A stretch of 64,000 bases of DNA, taken from Paracoccaceae bacterium. GTDB lineage: Bacteria; Pseudomonadota; Alphaproteobacteria; Rhodobacterales; Rhodobacteraceae. How positions within the stretch are numbered: the stretch's first letter is position 1; each line of letters begins with the position of its first letter. Under the pieces are notes generated by a model. That model did not search any database. It saw nothing but the letters and a program-made list of their open reading frames with translations, and was not told where the DNA came from. Below, piece after piece: positions 27,549 to 35,773 of this stretch. The DNA lies in assembly GCA_014872875.1 (NCBI GenBank), contig WKFI01000011.1:62001-126000 (forward strand), in the 5' to 3' direction. The translations under genes and the position numbers were made by a program.

Positions 27549-27989
27549 ATGACCCCTTTTCGTGCAACTTTCCTTGCCCTTCTCCTGGCCTTACCGTCAT
27601 CCGTCGCGGCCGGACCGGCGACTGACCGGTTTGCCAAATGCCTGGTCGAGAAGACAACACGGCAGGACCGGGCTGACCTGATCGCTTGGATGGTTGTTGG
27701 CTTGGCCCGACATCCCGAGGTTCAGGGTCTTGTGTCGCAAAAGCCGAATGCCGAACAGCAAACCGCCCAAAGAATGGCCGATCTGTTCTCAGACCTGATC
27801 GTCAAGCGCTGCCCGACCCAAGCCAAGGCCGCCTTTTCCGAGGATGAAGACGCTGCTTTCGAAGCTGCCTTCAATGTTCTGGGTGAGGTCGCGGCAGAAG
27901 ACATGCTGAACGACCGGCGTGTCTGGAACAGTCTGCTCATGTTTGCCGATCTTCTTGACGAGGCGGAAATTGCAGAGGCTTTGAAATAG
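27549..27989 (+). CDS. Hypothetical secreted helical protein
   Basis: 146 residues with a Sec signal peptide (TFLALLLALPSSVAAG). The mature part is mostly helical and acidic, with two cysteines (FAKCLVEKT and VKRCPTQAK) that might form a disulfide. No family is recognised. No strong ribosome site was seen. It is followed after 171 nt by the cold-shock gene. Confidence 0.55.
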   Translation: MTPFRATFLALLLALPSSVAAGPATDRFAKCLVEKTTRQDRADLIAWMVVGLARHPEVQGLVSQKPNAEQQTAQRMADLFSDLIVKRCPTQAKAAFSEDEDAAFEAAFNVLGEVAAEDMLNDRRVWNSLLMFADLLDEAEIAEALK

Positions 27990-28160
27990 ACCTGCGCCCT
28001 TGACCCTTGTCACAGGCGCACCTCGATGCCATATCTTCCATCGCTAACGTTATTCTATTTCGACCTACTGTCTCCGTTTCCGGCGTTCAGTCTATCGATC
28101 CAGACAACGACGCCAGGCTGCCGCAACACCGCGGGCAGCATCTAAATGGAGATCACGGAT

Positions 28161-28367
28161 ATGCCCGCAGGCACCGTAAAATGGTTCAACACCACCAAAG
28201 GCTACGGCTTCATTGCACCCGAAGAAGGCGGCAAGGACGTTTTTGTTCACATCTCTGCCGTCGAACGCTCGGGCCTGACCGGTCTGGCCGACAACCAGAA
28301 AGTCACGTACGAGCTGCGCGCTGGTCGTGACGGTCGCGAAAGCGCCGACAACATCGAATTGGCCTGA
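28161..28367 (+). CDS. Cold-shock protein (CspA family)
   Basis: 68 residues from ATG 28161, with GGAG 10 nt upstream. A single OB-fold cold-shock domain with RNP1-like KGYGFI and RNP2-like VFVHISAVE motifs: GTVKWFNTTKGYGFIAPEEGG, then DVFVHISAVERSGLTGL. It binds single-stranded nucleic acid as an RNA chaperone. The 171-bp upstream gap leaves room for the long 5' leader common to csp genes, but no cold-box was identified. A terminator follows directly. Confidence 0.93.
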   Translation: MPAGTVKWFNTTKGYGFIAPEEGGKDVFVHISAVERSGLTGLADNQKVTYELRAGRDGRESADNIELA

Positions 28368-28377
28368 GGCCAATCCG

Positions 28378-28399
28378 GGGTAGGCGTTTTAGCCTACCC
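28378..28399. terminator. Bidirectional terminator between csp gene and trxC
   Basis: GGGTAGGC and GCCTACCC form an 8-bp stem around a GTTTTA loop. It lies after the csp stop and its right arm covers the trxC stop at 28394, so it can serve both convergent genes. Confidence 0.75.
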
Positions 28400-28819
28400 T
28401 TTCACCCACTGGGTGATCTGTCCCGCGCGCAACGCCCCGGACTGTCGCTTCTTTTCCTTACCTCTTTCAAACGCGACCAGGGTCGGGATGCTGCGAATGC
28501 GATAGCGCCCGCCTGTTGACTGGTGTTTCTGGGTATCCAGCTTCACCAGCCGTGCCGTTCCGTTCAGCGATTTGGCGGCCTTGGCAAACTCCGGCCCCAT
28601 CATCTTGCATGGGCCACACCAGGGCGCCCAGAAGTCTACCACCAAAGGCAAGTCGTCATGCCTGGACGCCTTCTCCAGCACAGCCGGATTCACGTCCGAT
28701 GGACTAGCCGTCATCAGCGCCGCGGAACAACTGCCGCATTTCGGGCCCGCCCGCAGCTTGTCCTCTGGTACGCGATTGAGTTGGCCGCATGTCAGGCAAG
28801 TCAGCGTTTTGGCACCCAT
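28394..28819 (-). CDS. trxC: Thioredoxin TrxC (thioredoxin 2 type)
   Basis: 141 residues. The N-terminal zinc finger typical of TrxC is present (CLTCGQLNRVPEDKL...PKCGSCSAAL, two CxxC pairs), followed by the thioredoxin domain with the WCGPC active site in VVDFWAPWCGPCKMM and the cis-proline in IRSIPTLVAFERG. It is a cytoplasmic disulfide reductase, associated in enterobacteria with oxidative stress. Confidence 0.94.
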   Translation of the reverse strand: MGAKTLTCLTCGQLNRVPEDKLRAGPKCGSCSAALMTASPSDVNPAVLEKASRHDDLPLVVDFWAPWCGPCKMMGPEFAKAAKSLNGTARLVKLDTQKHQSTGGRYRIRSIPTLVAFERGKEKKRQSGALRAGQITQWVKG

Positions 28820-29007
28820 ATCAGAACTCCTCTTCGGACATACGGCCTGGCGGCCTGAAAGTCAGAAAGCAGATAGGCAGCAGGCCATCAAGTCACAAGC
28901 TCACCGTATTCACCAGAACGGTCCGCGCCCTTCACTGTTTGTTTCGACGGCTTCACAAATCTGTAAAATCTCTTCGCCACGCGCCGATTTCCCCCCATCT
29001 TGACCTT

Positions 29008-29391
29008 ATGGAACATATCCTGCGCATATTTCGGCCGACCTTCCTGACGATCATCCTGGCCGCCCTCATTCAGATGACCAATCTGACCACAATGCTGGGC
29101 GCTCACCCCTGGTGGGCGGACAAAGTGGTCTGGCTTGGCGTGCCGGTGGGTCTGTGCCTCGCGGCAACTGCGTGGGTGCTTCGCCTGTCCCGCACCACAC
29201 AAATGCTGGGGTTCGGGCTTGCCACATGCGTCGCCTTCGGATTGACCCAATTGGGCAAGGCTCGTTTTGCTGCCTCCTATGCAGAAGACATGCTGGCAGG
29301 TCAGATCTGGTATCTGGGCTGGATTGCAACCTGTGCGCTGGCCTTCGCCACTCTCGCAAGTTTGACCGCCGTTTCGCATCAAACCCGTTGA
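29008..29391 (+). CDS. Hypothetical small membrane protein
   Basis: 127 residues from ATG 29008. Four hydrophobic helices are visible (FLTIILAALIQMTNLTTML, VVWLGVPVGLCLAATAWVL, MLGFGLATCVAFGLTQL, IWYLGWIATCALAFATLASL). No family is recognised. The start is uncertain because no good ribosome site precedes it; the frame is open further upstream but overlaps the divergent trxC promoter. Confidence 0.55.
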   Translation: MEHILRIFRPTFLTIILAALIQMTNLTTMLGAHPWWADKVVWLGVPVGLCLAATAWVLRLSRTTQMLGFGLATCVAFGLTQLGKARFAASYAEDMLAGQIWYLGWIATCALAFATLASLTAVSHQTR

Positions 29392-29416
29392 CCCGCGCGA
29401 GCCTTCGTCGGAACAT

Positions 29417-30013
29417 ATGACACAGAGCAGGCAAGTGATGAGGTTCCCAATGGTCACCCGCAGATCCTTTCTGACCACCGTTTCAATGGCGGCGCCCGCG
29501 CTGATGTTGCCGCGCCTGGCCGAAGCCGCCAAGGAAGCCTATGACCCCACCCCGCAAGTCGTTCGGGTCAAAAAACAGTTTGAACCGGGCCAACTGCTGG
29601 TCGTCCCGGGCTCCTACTACCTCTACCTCATCACCGAAAAGCGGAAAGCCCTCCGGTACGGCGTAGGTGTCGGTCGGGCCGGACTGGAGTTCACCGGCAG
29701 CGCCGTGATCGGAGCCAAGAAAGAATGGCCCACCTGGCGTCCGACCAAGGAAATGATCGAACGCAGCCCCAAGACCTATGCCAAGTTCGTGGACAACGAT
29801 TACATCCAACCAGGCGGGCCAGACAACCCGCTGGGGGCACGTGCGCTGTATCTGTTCCAAGATGGTCGTGACACTTATATCCGCATCCATGGCACCACGC
29901 AGCCCGAAACCATCGGTACCGCTGCCTCGAACGGGTGTTTCAGGATGATCAACGAACACGTGGTGGACCTTTATGAACGTGTGCCGCTTGGCACAACCGT
30001 TACCGTTCTCTGA
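29417..30013 (+). CDS. L,D-transpeptidase (YkuD domain)
   Basis: Up to 198 residues; starts at 29417, 29438 or 29450 are possible, the last giving MVTRRSFLTTVSMAAPALM, a Tat-like signal. The YkuD catalytic motif is intact: HGTTQPETIGTAASNGCFRM, with His and the nucleophilic Cys. The enzyme forms 3-3 cross-links in peptidoglycan or attaches proteins to it in the periplasm. It is followed after 21 nt by a DUF4329 gene on the same strand. Confidence 0.88.
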   Translation: MTQSRQVMRFPMVTRRSFLTTVSMAAPALMLPRLAEAAKEAYDPTPQVVRVKKQFEPGQLLVVPGSYYLYLITEKRKALRYGVGVGRAGLEFTGSAVIGAKKEWPTWRPTKEMIERSPKTYAKFVDNDYIQPGGPDNPLGARALYLFQDGRDTYIRIHGTTQPETIGTAASNGCFRMINEHVVDLYERVPLGTTVTVL

Positions 30014-30034
30014 TCCGAAAGGACAACGCGCCCC

Positions 30035-30571
30035 ATGTTTTTGACCGCCCTGGCCTTGGCGGTGATCCTTTGTGGCTCGGATCAGGTTGCCTTCACGCCC
30101 CCGCCCGAAGCCGAAATCGCCGCGATCAAAGAGCGTCTTACGCCGATCCAGCAACTGTCCTTTGCCACCGGATATGAATATTGCGGGTATCTGGGACATG
30201 ATGCCCAAAAGCGCATTCAGTTCACGGACATGCAGCGTGGCAAGAATGACAGCTGTACGCCCATCGTGACCGACGCAGCCCTGCACCTGGTCGCGTCCCT
30301 GCACACCCACGGCGCCTATGACCGCGACGTTCCGGCCGAATTTCCAACCGTGCGCGACATGCGCAGCGATGCCAGCGAGGGAGTGAACGGTTACATCGGA
30401 ACGCCGGGCGGGCGGCTTTGGTACATCGACAGCAAGGCGATGGTCGCAGTGCAGCTGTGCGGTCTGGGCTGCCTCCCCCAGGATCCCGCATTTCATGCTG
30501 GTGATGATGGTGAGATCCAGAGATCCTATACCTTGCAGGAATTGATGCAGCTGGAAGCACAGGACCTGTAA
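30035..30571 (+). CDS. DUF4329 domain-containing protein
   Basis: 178 residues from ATG 30035, with GAAAGGA upstream. A short signal sequence (MFLTALALAVILCGS) precedes a DUF4329-like domain with the motif LVASLHTHGAYD and later VNGYIGTPGGRLWYID. The HTH plus downstream S-D-A-S-E pattern suggests a JAB/deubiquitinase-like metal fold, though a protease activity is not shown for the family. It may be co-transcribed with the L,D-transpeptidase gene. Confidence 0.7.
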   Translation: MFLTALALAVILCGSDQVAFTPPPEAEIAAIKERLTPIQQLSFATGYEYCGYLGHDAQKRIQFTDMQRGKNDSCTPIVTDAALHLVASLHTHGAYDRDVPAEFPTVRDMRSDASEGVNGYIGTPGGRLWYIDSKAMVAVQLCGLGCLPQDPAFHAGDDGEIQRSYTLQELMQLEAQDL

Positions 30572-30605
30572 GGACGCCGTGTTCGGAAGCAGGATTCGGC
30601 GCTGA

Positions 30606-31250
30606 TTATTTCGACGCCCGCTCTACCAAGTCCAGAACGCTCGGCCCTATGTCCTCGACAATCAGCCTCACTCCTTTGCGATTGGGGTGAATGCCGTCGT
30701 CCTGCATGACCTCTCGCACCTGCTCCAAATCGCCGACCCGATCCGACAAGGCGGTAAAGAAATACGGGTACAGCAGCGTGTCAAATTCCTCCGCCAGATC
30801 AGCATAGATGGAATCGAAATCGGCCTTGTAGTCTGGTCCATAGTTTCCGGGCGCCTCCATCCCGACAAGCAGCACTTCAACTTCTTTGCCCTGCGCGGCC
30901 AACAGTATCTGTCGCAGGTTCGCACGGCTTTGGGCCGGGTCCAGCCCGCGCAAGACGTCATTGCCGCCCAGCACCACAATCATCGCTCCGATATCGTCGG
31001 TCAGGCTCCAATCCGCCCGCGCTGCGCCACCAGCGGTCGTATCTCCTGACACCCCGAAATTGGCAACCACCGCATCCGATCCGTGTTCCTTCAACCAGAC
31101 CTGAAGTTGCGGCACAAACCCGTCCGATTCGATCAACCCAAACCCATGCACCAGAGAATCGCCCAACGCCGCAATTCGTAGCGGCGCGGCAACAGCCGGT
31201 GTCATCGCGAGAATGAATTGCATCACCAGGGCCAGTAGAACCTTGCGCAT
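30606..31250 (-). CDS. Arylesterase / lysophospholipase TesA-like (GDSL hydrolase)
   Basis: 214 residues from ATG 31250. Signal peptide (VLLALVMQFILAMTPAVAAP), then the SGNH hydrolase blocks: IAALGDSLVHGFGL (catalytic Ser), ANFGVSGDTT (Gly), VLGGNDVLRG (Asn) and DDGIHPNRKG (catalytic Asp and His). A periplasmic esterase/thioesterase. It is divergent from an ABC ATPase plus FtsX-like permease, exactly the tesA-ybbA-ybbP arrangement of other proteobacteria. Confidence 0.9.
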   Translation of the reverse strand: MRKVLLALVMQFILAMTPAVAAPLRIAALGDSLVHGFGLIESDGFVPQLQVWLKEHGSDAVVANFGVSGDTTAGGAARADWSLTDDIGAMIVVLGGNDVLRGLDPAQSRANLRQILLAAQGKEVEVLLVGMEAPGNYGPDYKADFDSIYADLAEEFDTLLYPYFFTALSDRVGDLEQVREVMQDDGIHPNRKGVRLIVEDIGPSVLDLVERASK

Positions 31251-31301
31251 CCGAATTCGTGCTCCATATCGAAATTCAACGCCTTGCGACGGAAAGAAGT
31301 T

Positions 31302-32018
31302 ATGACAGACGCATCTGCCCAAACGATCTTGTCCCTAAAGAATGCGTCTTTGACCCTGAATGGCAATACGGGTCAGGTCGAGATCTTGCGCGACATCTCG
31401 CTCGACGTGAGCCGCCACAGCTCCGTCGGCCTTGTCGGCCCCTCCGGTTCGGGCAAATCCTCGCTGCTGATGCTGATGGGGGGCTTGGAACAGGCGACGG
31501 GTGGACAGGTCACGGCGCTGGGACAGAACTTGACCGCCCTCGACGAAGACGCACTGGCCCGGTTCCGTCGCGACCACATGGGCGTCGTGTTCCAAAGCTT
31601 TCATCTGATCCCAACCATGACGGCCCTTGAAAACGTAGCCACTCCGATGGAGCTGGCCGGACAGGAGGACGCCTTTGACCGTGCCGCAGCCGAGCTTGAG
31701 GCCGTGGGCCTCAGCCACCGCGCCGATCATTTTCCGGCGCAGCTGTCTGGTGGGGAACAGCAACGCGTCGCGCTGGCTCGCGCGCTGGCACCGCGTCCCG
31801 ACATCCTTCTCGCGGATGAACCCACCGGCAATCTGGACGGGGCCAACGGCAAGGCGATCATGGACCTGCTGTTCGAATTGCAAGCACGCCACGGAGCCAC
31901 CCTGATCATGGTCACCCATGCACCAGACCTCGCGGCCCGTTGCGATCACGTAATCCGTTTGACCGATGGGCGCATCGACCCCACCACCGGATCCACCGCG
32001 ACCGAGGCCGCAGAATGA
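31302..32018 (+). CDS. ABC transporter ATP-binding protein (YbbA/LolD-like)
   Basis: 238 residues from ATG 31302, with AAAGAAG upstream. Walker A GPSGSGKSS, Q-loop VVFQSFHLIPTMTALENV, signature LSGGEQQRVALARAL and Walker B ILLADEPTGNLDG place it in the MacB/LolD/FtsE group. Its stop overlaps the start of the permease gene (ATGA), so the two form one transporter. Partners of this type act on the periplasmic side or on lipids and often do not transport a classical substrate. Confidence 0.93.
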   Translation: MTDASAQTILSLKNASLTLNGNTGQVEILRDISLDVSRHSSVGLVGPSGSGKSSLLMLMGGLEQATGGQVTALGQNLTALDEDALARFRRDHMGVVFQSFHLIPTMTALENVATPMELAGQEDAFDRAAAELEAVGLSHRADHFPAQLSGGEQQRVALARALAPRPDILLADEPTGNLDGANGKAIMDLLFELQARHGATLIMVTHAPDLAARCDHVIRLTDGRIDPTTGSTATEAAE

Positions 32019-34537
32019 CCCCAGGGTTTCGACTGGCCTGGCGTCTGGCCCTGCGGGACCTGCGTGGCGGGTTGAAAGGCTTCCGCATCTTTCTGGCCTG
32101 TCTGGCGCTTGGTGTAGCGGTGATTGCAGCCATCGGTTCGGTCCGGTCGTCGATCCAGACCGGACTGGCGCGCGAAGGCGCGACGCTTTTGGGCGGCGAT
32201 GCCGAAATGGAGTTCACCTATCGCTTTGCAAGCGAGTCCGAACGCGCCTGGATGCAGCGCGAAGCCACGGCTGTGTCCGAGATCGCCGAGTTCCGGTCCA
32301 TGGCCGTGCTGGGCGACGAACGCGCCCTGACCCAGGTGAAATCTGTCGATGCGGCTTATCCCTTGCTGGGTCAGGTCCGGCTGACACCCGACGTGCCCTT
32401 GCATCAGGCTCTGGCGGGCCAAAACGGCCTGCCCGGCGCCGTAATGGAGCCGATCCTGGCCGACCGGCTGGGTCTGGAGCCGGGCGACACCTTCAGACTG
32501 GGCACGCAGGATTTCGTGCTGATGGCCCGCATTGACCATGAACCGGACGGGGCAGCCTCTGGGTTCGCTCTGGGACCACGCACCCTGGTCACCACCAAAG
32601 GGCTTGAAGGGTCCGGGCTGTTGGCCCCCGGTACGCTGTTCTCAACCAAGTACCGCCTGGACCTGCCACCCGGCCGCGATCTGGCAACCATCGCAGCCGA
32701 GGCCAACGCCCAATTCGAAAACGCAGGTATGAGCTGGACCGATGCGCGCAACGGCGCGCCGGGCATTGCCGAATTCGTCGCTCGGCTCAGCGCCTTTTTG
32801 GTGCTGGTGGGGCTGTCAGGTCTGGCCGTGGGCGGCGTGGGCGTGTCAGCCGCGGTACGTGCCTATCTGGCGACCAAAACCGAAACCATCGCCACCCTGC
32901 GGACGCTGGGAGCGGAGCGCCAAACCATCTTCCGGGTCTATTTCCTGCAGATCGGTGTACTGTCCCTGGCCGGTGTCTGTATCGGACTGATCCTGGGTGG
33001 TATCGGCCCGGTGCTGCTGGGTCCGTGGATCGCCAGCCAGCTGCCCTTCCCTGCGGTCTTCACCCTTTACCCATCAGCCTTGGCCGAGGCGACGATCTAT
33101 GGCCTGCTGACCGCATTCCTCTTTACCCTTTGGCCACTGGCCCGCGCCGAGCGGATCCGTCCGGCGTCACTCTTCCGTGACGCGATCAGCACCCGCACCC
33201 GGCTGCCTGCGCCACGCTACCTGGCGGCAACTGCGCTGGCCTTGGCGGTTCTGGTGATCGCGGCAATTTGGTTCAGCGGTTCGGCGGAACTGACGCTCTG
33301 GACCACCGCAGGTGTTCTGGGCGCGCTCATCGTACTGAGCCTTGCCGCAGCCACCCTGCGCCTGATTGCGCGCCGCGCTCTGCCCATAAGCCGAAAGCGC
33401 CCTGTCCTGCGTTGGTCGCTCTCGGCCATCAGCACCGCGCGCGACAATACCACACCGGTGGTCTTGTCCTTGGGGCTGGGCTTGTCGGTTCTGGCCGCGA
33501 TAGGCCAGATCGACGGCAATCTGCGGCTCGCAATCTCCGGAAACCTGCCGGATGTGGCGCCCTCCTACTTCTTTGTGGATATCCAGCGCGACCAGATGCC
33601 CTCGGTCCGCGACCGGCTGGAGAACGACCCACAGGTCAGCAAGATGGAAAGCGCACCGATGCTGCGTGGTATCATCACCAAGATCAACGACCGCCCGGCA
33701 CGCGACACCGCCGGGGATCACTGGGTGTTGGAGGGCGACCGGGGCGTCTCTTATGCCGATGCGCTACCCGCCACAACCGAGGTTACTGCAGGCAACTGGT
33801 GGCCCACCGGATACACCGGAGAACCTCAGATCAGCTTCTCCCAGGACGAAGCAACGGAGATGGGGCTGAAGCTGGGTGACACAATGACTGTGAACATACT
33901 GGGCCGCGACATCACCGCGACGATCACCAGTTTCCGCAATGTGGATTTCTCGACCGCAGGCATGGGCTTTATCCTGGTGATGAACGAGACCGCCCTGGCG
34001 GGTGCCCCGCACAGCTATATCGCCACCGTCTATGCCCAGCCTCAGGCCGAGGCCGCAATCCTGCGCGATTTGGCTTCGCAATTCCCCAATATCACCGCGA
34101 TCCGGGTGCGTGACGCCATCGATCGTGTATCCGAGGTGCTGACCTCTATCGCTGCCGCCACCGCCTATGGCGCGGCGGCCACGCTGCTGACCGGGTTTCT
34201 GGTGCTTTTGGGTACGGCAGCCGCCGCCGAACCCGCTCGCCGGTACGAAGCTGCAATCCTGAAAACGCTGGGAGCTTCACGTGGCGCCATCCTGCGCAGC
34301 TTCACCCTAAGGTCTGCCATTTTGGGAGCAGGAGCGGGGCTGGTGGCACTGATCGCCGGCGTTACCGGCGCATGGGCGGTCAGCCGTTTTGTCTTCGAGA
34401 CCGATTACACGATCATCTGGTCCAACGCGCTCGGCGTCATTCTGGGCGGAATTCTGTGCACTCTTCTGGCAGGTCTGCTGTTCTCCTGGCGCCCCCTGAC
34501 GGTCCGCCCGGCCCGCATCCTGCGCGCGCGCGAATAG
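32015..34537 (+). CDS. FtsX-like ABC permease (YbbP-like)
   Basis: 840 residues from ATG 32015, overlapping the ATPase stop by 4 nt. N-terminal TM (GFRIFLACLALGVAVIAAIG), a large periplasmic domain, several TM helices in the middle (VLVGLSGLAVGGVGVSAAV; ALAVLVIAAIWF), a second periplasmic domain and a C-terminal FtsX domain with ETIATLRTLGAERQTIFRVYF and AAILKTLGASRGAILRSF, the typical coupling helices. The double-FtsX layout matches YbbP. Confidence 0.93.
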   Translation: MTPGFRLAWRLALRDLRGGLKGFRIFLACLALGVAVIAAIGSVRSSIQTGLAREGATLLGGDAEMEFTYRFASESERAWMQREATAVSEIAEFRSMAVLGDERALTQVKSVDAAYPLLGQVRLTPDVPLHQALAGQNGLPGAVMEPILADRLGLEPGDTFRLGTQDFVLMARIDHEPDGAASGFALGPRTLVTTKGLEGSGLLAPGTLFSTKYRLDLPPGRDLATIAAEANAQFENAGMSWTDARNGAPGIAEFVARLSAFLVLVGLSGLAVGGVGVSAAVRAYLATKTETIATLRTLGAERQTIFRVYFLQIGVLSLAGVCIGLILGGIGPVLLGPWIASQLPFPAVFTLYPSALAEATIYGLLTAFLFTLWPLARAERIRPASLFRDAISTRTRLPAPRYLAATALALAVLVIAAIWFSGSAELTLWTTAGVLGALIVLSLAAATLRLIARRALPISRKRPVLRWSLSAISTARDNTTPVVLSLGLGLSVLAAIGQIDGNLRLAISGNLPDVAPSYFFVDIQRDQMPSVRDRLENDPQVSKMESAPMLRGIITKINDRPARDTAGDHWVLEGDRGVSYADALPATTEVTAGNWWPTGYTGEPQISFSQDEATEMGLKLGDTMTVNILGRDITATITSFRNVDFSTAGMGFILVMNETALAGAPHSYIATVYAQPQAEAAILRDLASQFPNITAIRVRDAIDRVSEVLTSIAAATAYGAAATLLTGFLVLLGTAAAAEPARRYEAAILKTLGASRGAILRSFTLRSAILGAGAGLVALIAGVTGAWAVSRFVFETDYTIIWSNALGVILGGILCTLLAGLLFSWRPLTVRPARILRARE

Positions 34538-34593
34538 GACTGACAAGGCCCCAGAATTCTGGCGAAAGCTCGCCCTCACCGCCACGCTTTGGA

Positions 34594-35043
34594 TCAGCCG
34601 CGCGAACACTCCACCGGCTGCAACAACTTCATCAGATCCAGGTTGTCACAGACCAGCGCCTCCAGCGTGATGTCATCCAGCGAGGCATAAAATGCCTGCG
34701 CTGCATCCGCCAACGCCAGCTTCAACCGGCAGGCCTCGGTCAGCGGGCACGTATTGTCCGCATCCGCAAAACACTCTGCCAAAGGAAGCCCGCCTTCGAT
34801 ATGACGGAACACATCCCCGATCCGGATGTCTTCGGCGGGGCGCCCCAAGCTCATTCCGCCATTGCGGCCACGTTGGGTGTGCAGATACTCCAGCTGGCTC
34901 AACTGATTGATCACTTGCGCCAAGTGGTTCTCCGAAATGTTACAACACCCGGCGATTTCCGCCTTGGTCACCAACCGATCCGAATTGGCGGCACAATACA
35001 TAAGCAGCCGGATCGCGATGTTGGTTCTTTTGGTAATACGCAT
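34594..35043 (-). CDS. Rrf2 family transcriptional regulator (NsrR/RirA-like)
   Basis: 149 residues. Winged helix at the N-terminus (MRITKRTNIAIRLLMYCAANSDRLVTKAEIAG, then NISENHLAQVINQLSQLEYLHTQRGRNGGM). Three cysteines follow in ECFADADNTCPLTEAC, spacing C-x7-C-x5-C, which fits an Fe-S cluster; the x7/x5 spacing is closer to RirA than to IscR as I recall those families. Such proteins sense NO or iron. An FNR-like box lies upstream. Confidence 0.88.
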   Translation of the reverse strand: MRITKRTNIAIRLLMYCAANSDRLVTKAEIAGCCNISENHLAQVINQLSQLEYLHTQRGRNGGMSLGRPAEDIRIGDVFRHIEGGLPLAECFADADNTCPLTEACRLKLALADAAQAFYASLDDITLEALVCDNLDLMKLLQPVECSRG

Positions 35044-35104
35044 CTCTTTCGGACTCCCGAACTCTCCTCCAATTCAGCTATTGCATGATTCCGAAAATGA
35101 CGGT

Positions 35105-35118
35105 TTGACATACATCAA
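35105..35118. promoter_or_regulatory. FNR/CRP-type binding site
   Basis: TTGACATACATCAA fits the FNR-family pattern TTGAy-N4-rTCAA with one departure from perfect symmetry (C instead of T in the left arm). It lies 62-75 nt before the Rrf2 start on one side and 31-44 nt before the TTG start of the cyclotransferase-like gene on the other. Control of the Rrf2 gene by oxygen or NO through an FnrL/Dnr-like protein would be consistent. Confidence 0.5.
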
Positions 35119-35148
35119 TTGTTACCGCCCCAATCTCCGGAGCTTTCC

Positions 35149-35712
35149 TTGGAGCACCCTTATTTCTTCGGCTATGGCAGCCTGGTTAACGCGGCCACAC
35201 ACGATTTCAAAAACCCGCAACCAGCCCGGTTGCGCGGATGGCGCCGCGCCTGGCGACATACCGATTTGCGGCCGGTGGCCTTCCTGACTGCGATCCCGTC
35301 CCCCGGTGATGAGATTGCAGGAATGATCGCCCAGGTTCCTCACGCCGATTGGGAGGCGCTGGATCAGCGCGAGTGGGCTTATGACCGTATCCCAGCCACA
35401 GGGCAGATCACCCATGCGCTACCGGAATCGCCCGATATCTCGGTCTATGCCGTGCCTGAAGCACGCCACAAAAACGAGACCCGGGACTTCCCCATCCTGC
35501 TCTCTTACCTGGATGTCGTTGTGCAGGGCTACTTGCATGAATTCGGTGAGGCAGGCGTCCGGCATTTCTTCGACACCACCGATGGCTGGTCGGTCACCAT
35601 ACTGAACGACAGGGCCGAACCGCGGTACCCCCGCCATCAGGCCCTGAAGCCACCTGAGACCGCGCTCGTGGATCAACATCTGTCCCGTATCGGCGCACGG
35701 GTCCGCAGCTGA
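35149..35712 (+). CDS. Gamma-glutamylcyclotransferase-like family protein
   Basis: 187 residues from a TTG at 35149, chosen because CGGAG lies 6-7 nt upstream. The beta-barrel GGCT/AIG2 signature YGSL occurs at FFGYGSLVNAATHD, followed by RLRGWRRAWRHTD. The family opens gamma-glutamyl compounds such as gamma-Glu-amino acids or glutathione to 5-oxoproline, but many AIG2-like members have no known substrate. It diverges from the Rrf2 gene. Confidence 0.78.
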   Translation: MEHPYFFGYGSLVNAATHDFKNPQPARLRGWRRAWRHTDLRPVAFLTAIPSPGDEIAGMIAQVPHADWEALDQREWAYDRIPATGQITHALPESPDISVYAVPEARHKNETRDFPILLSYLDVVVQGYLHEFGEAGVRHFFDTTDGWSVTILNDRAEPRYPRHQALKPPETALVDQHLSRIGARVRS

Positions 35713-35773
35713 CCCCCGAACTGGACAATCTGCCCCCCATGTGACACAGGACCGGGCAACAGGAGACATGTCG

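Noticed and set aside
27179-27637. 152-residue minus-strand frame after ettA
   Set aside because: Arg/Pro-rich and overlaps the next gene; looks like non-coding GC-rich DNA.
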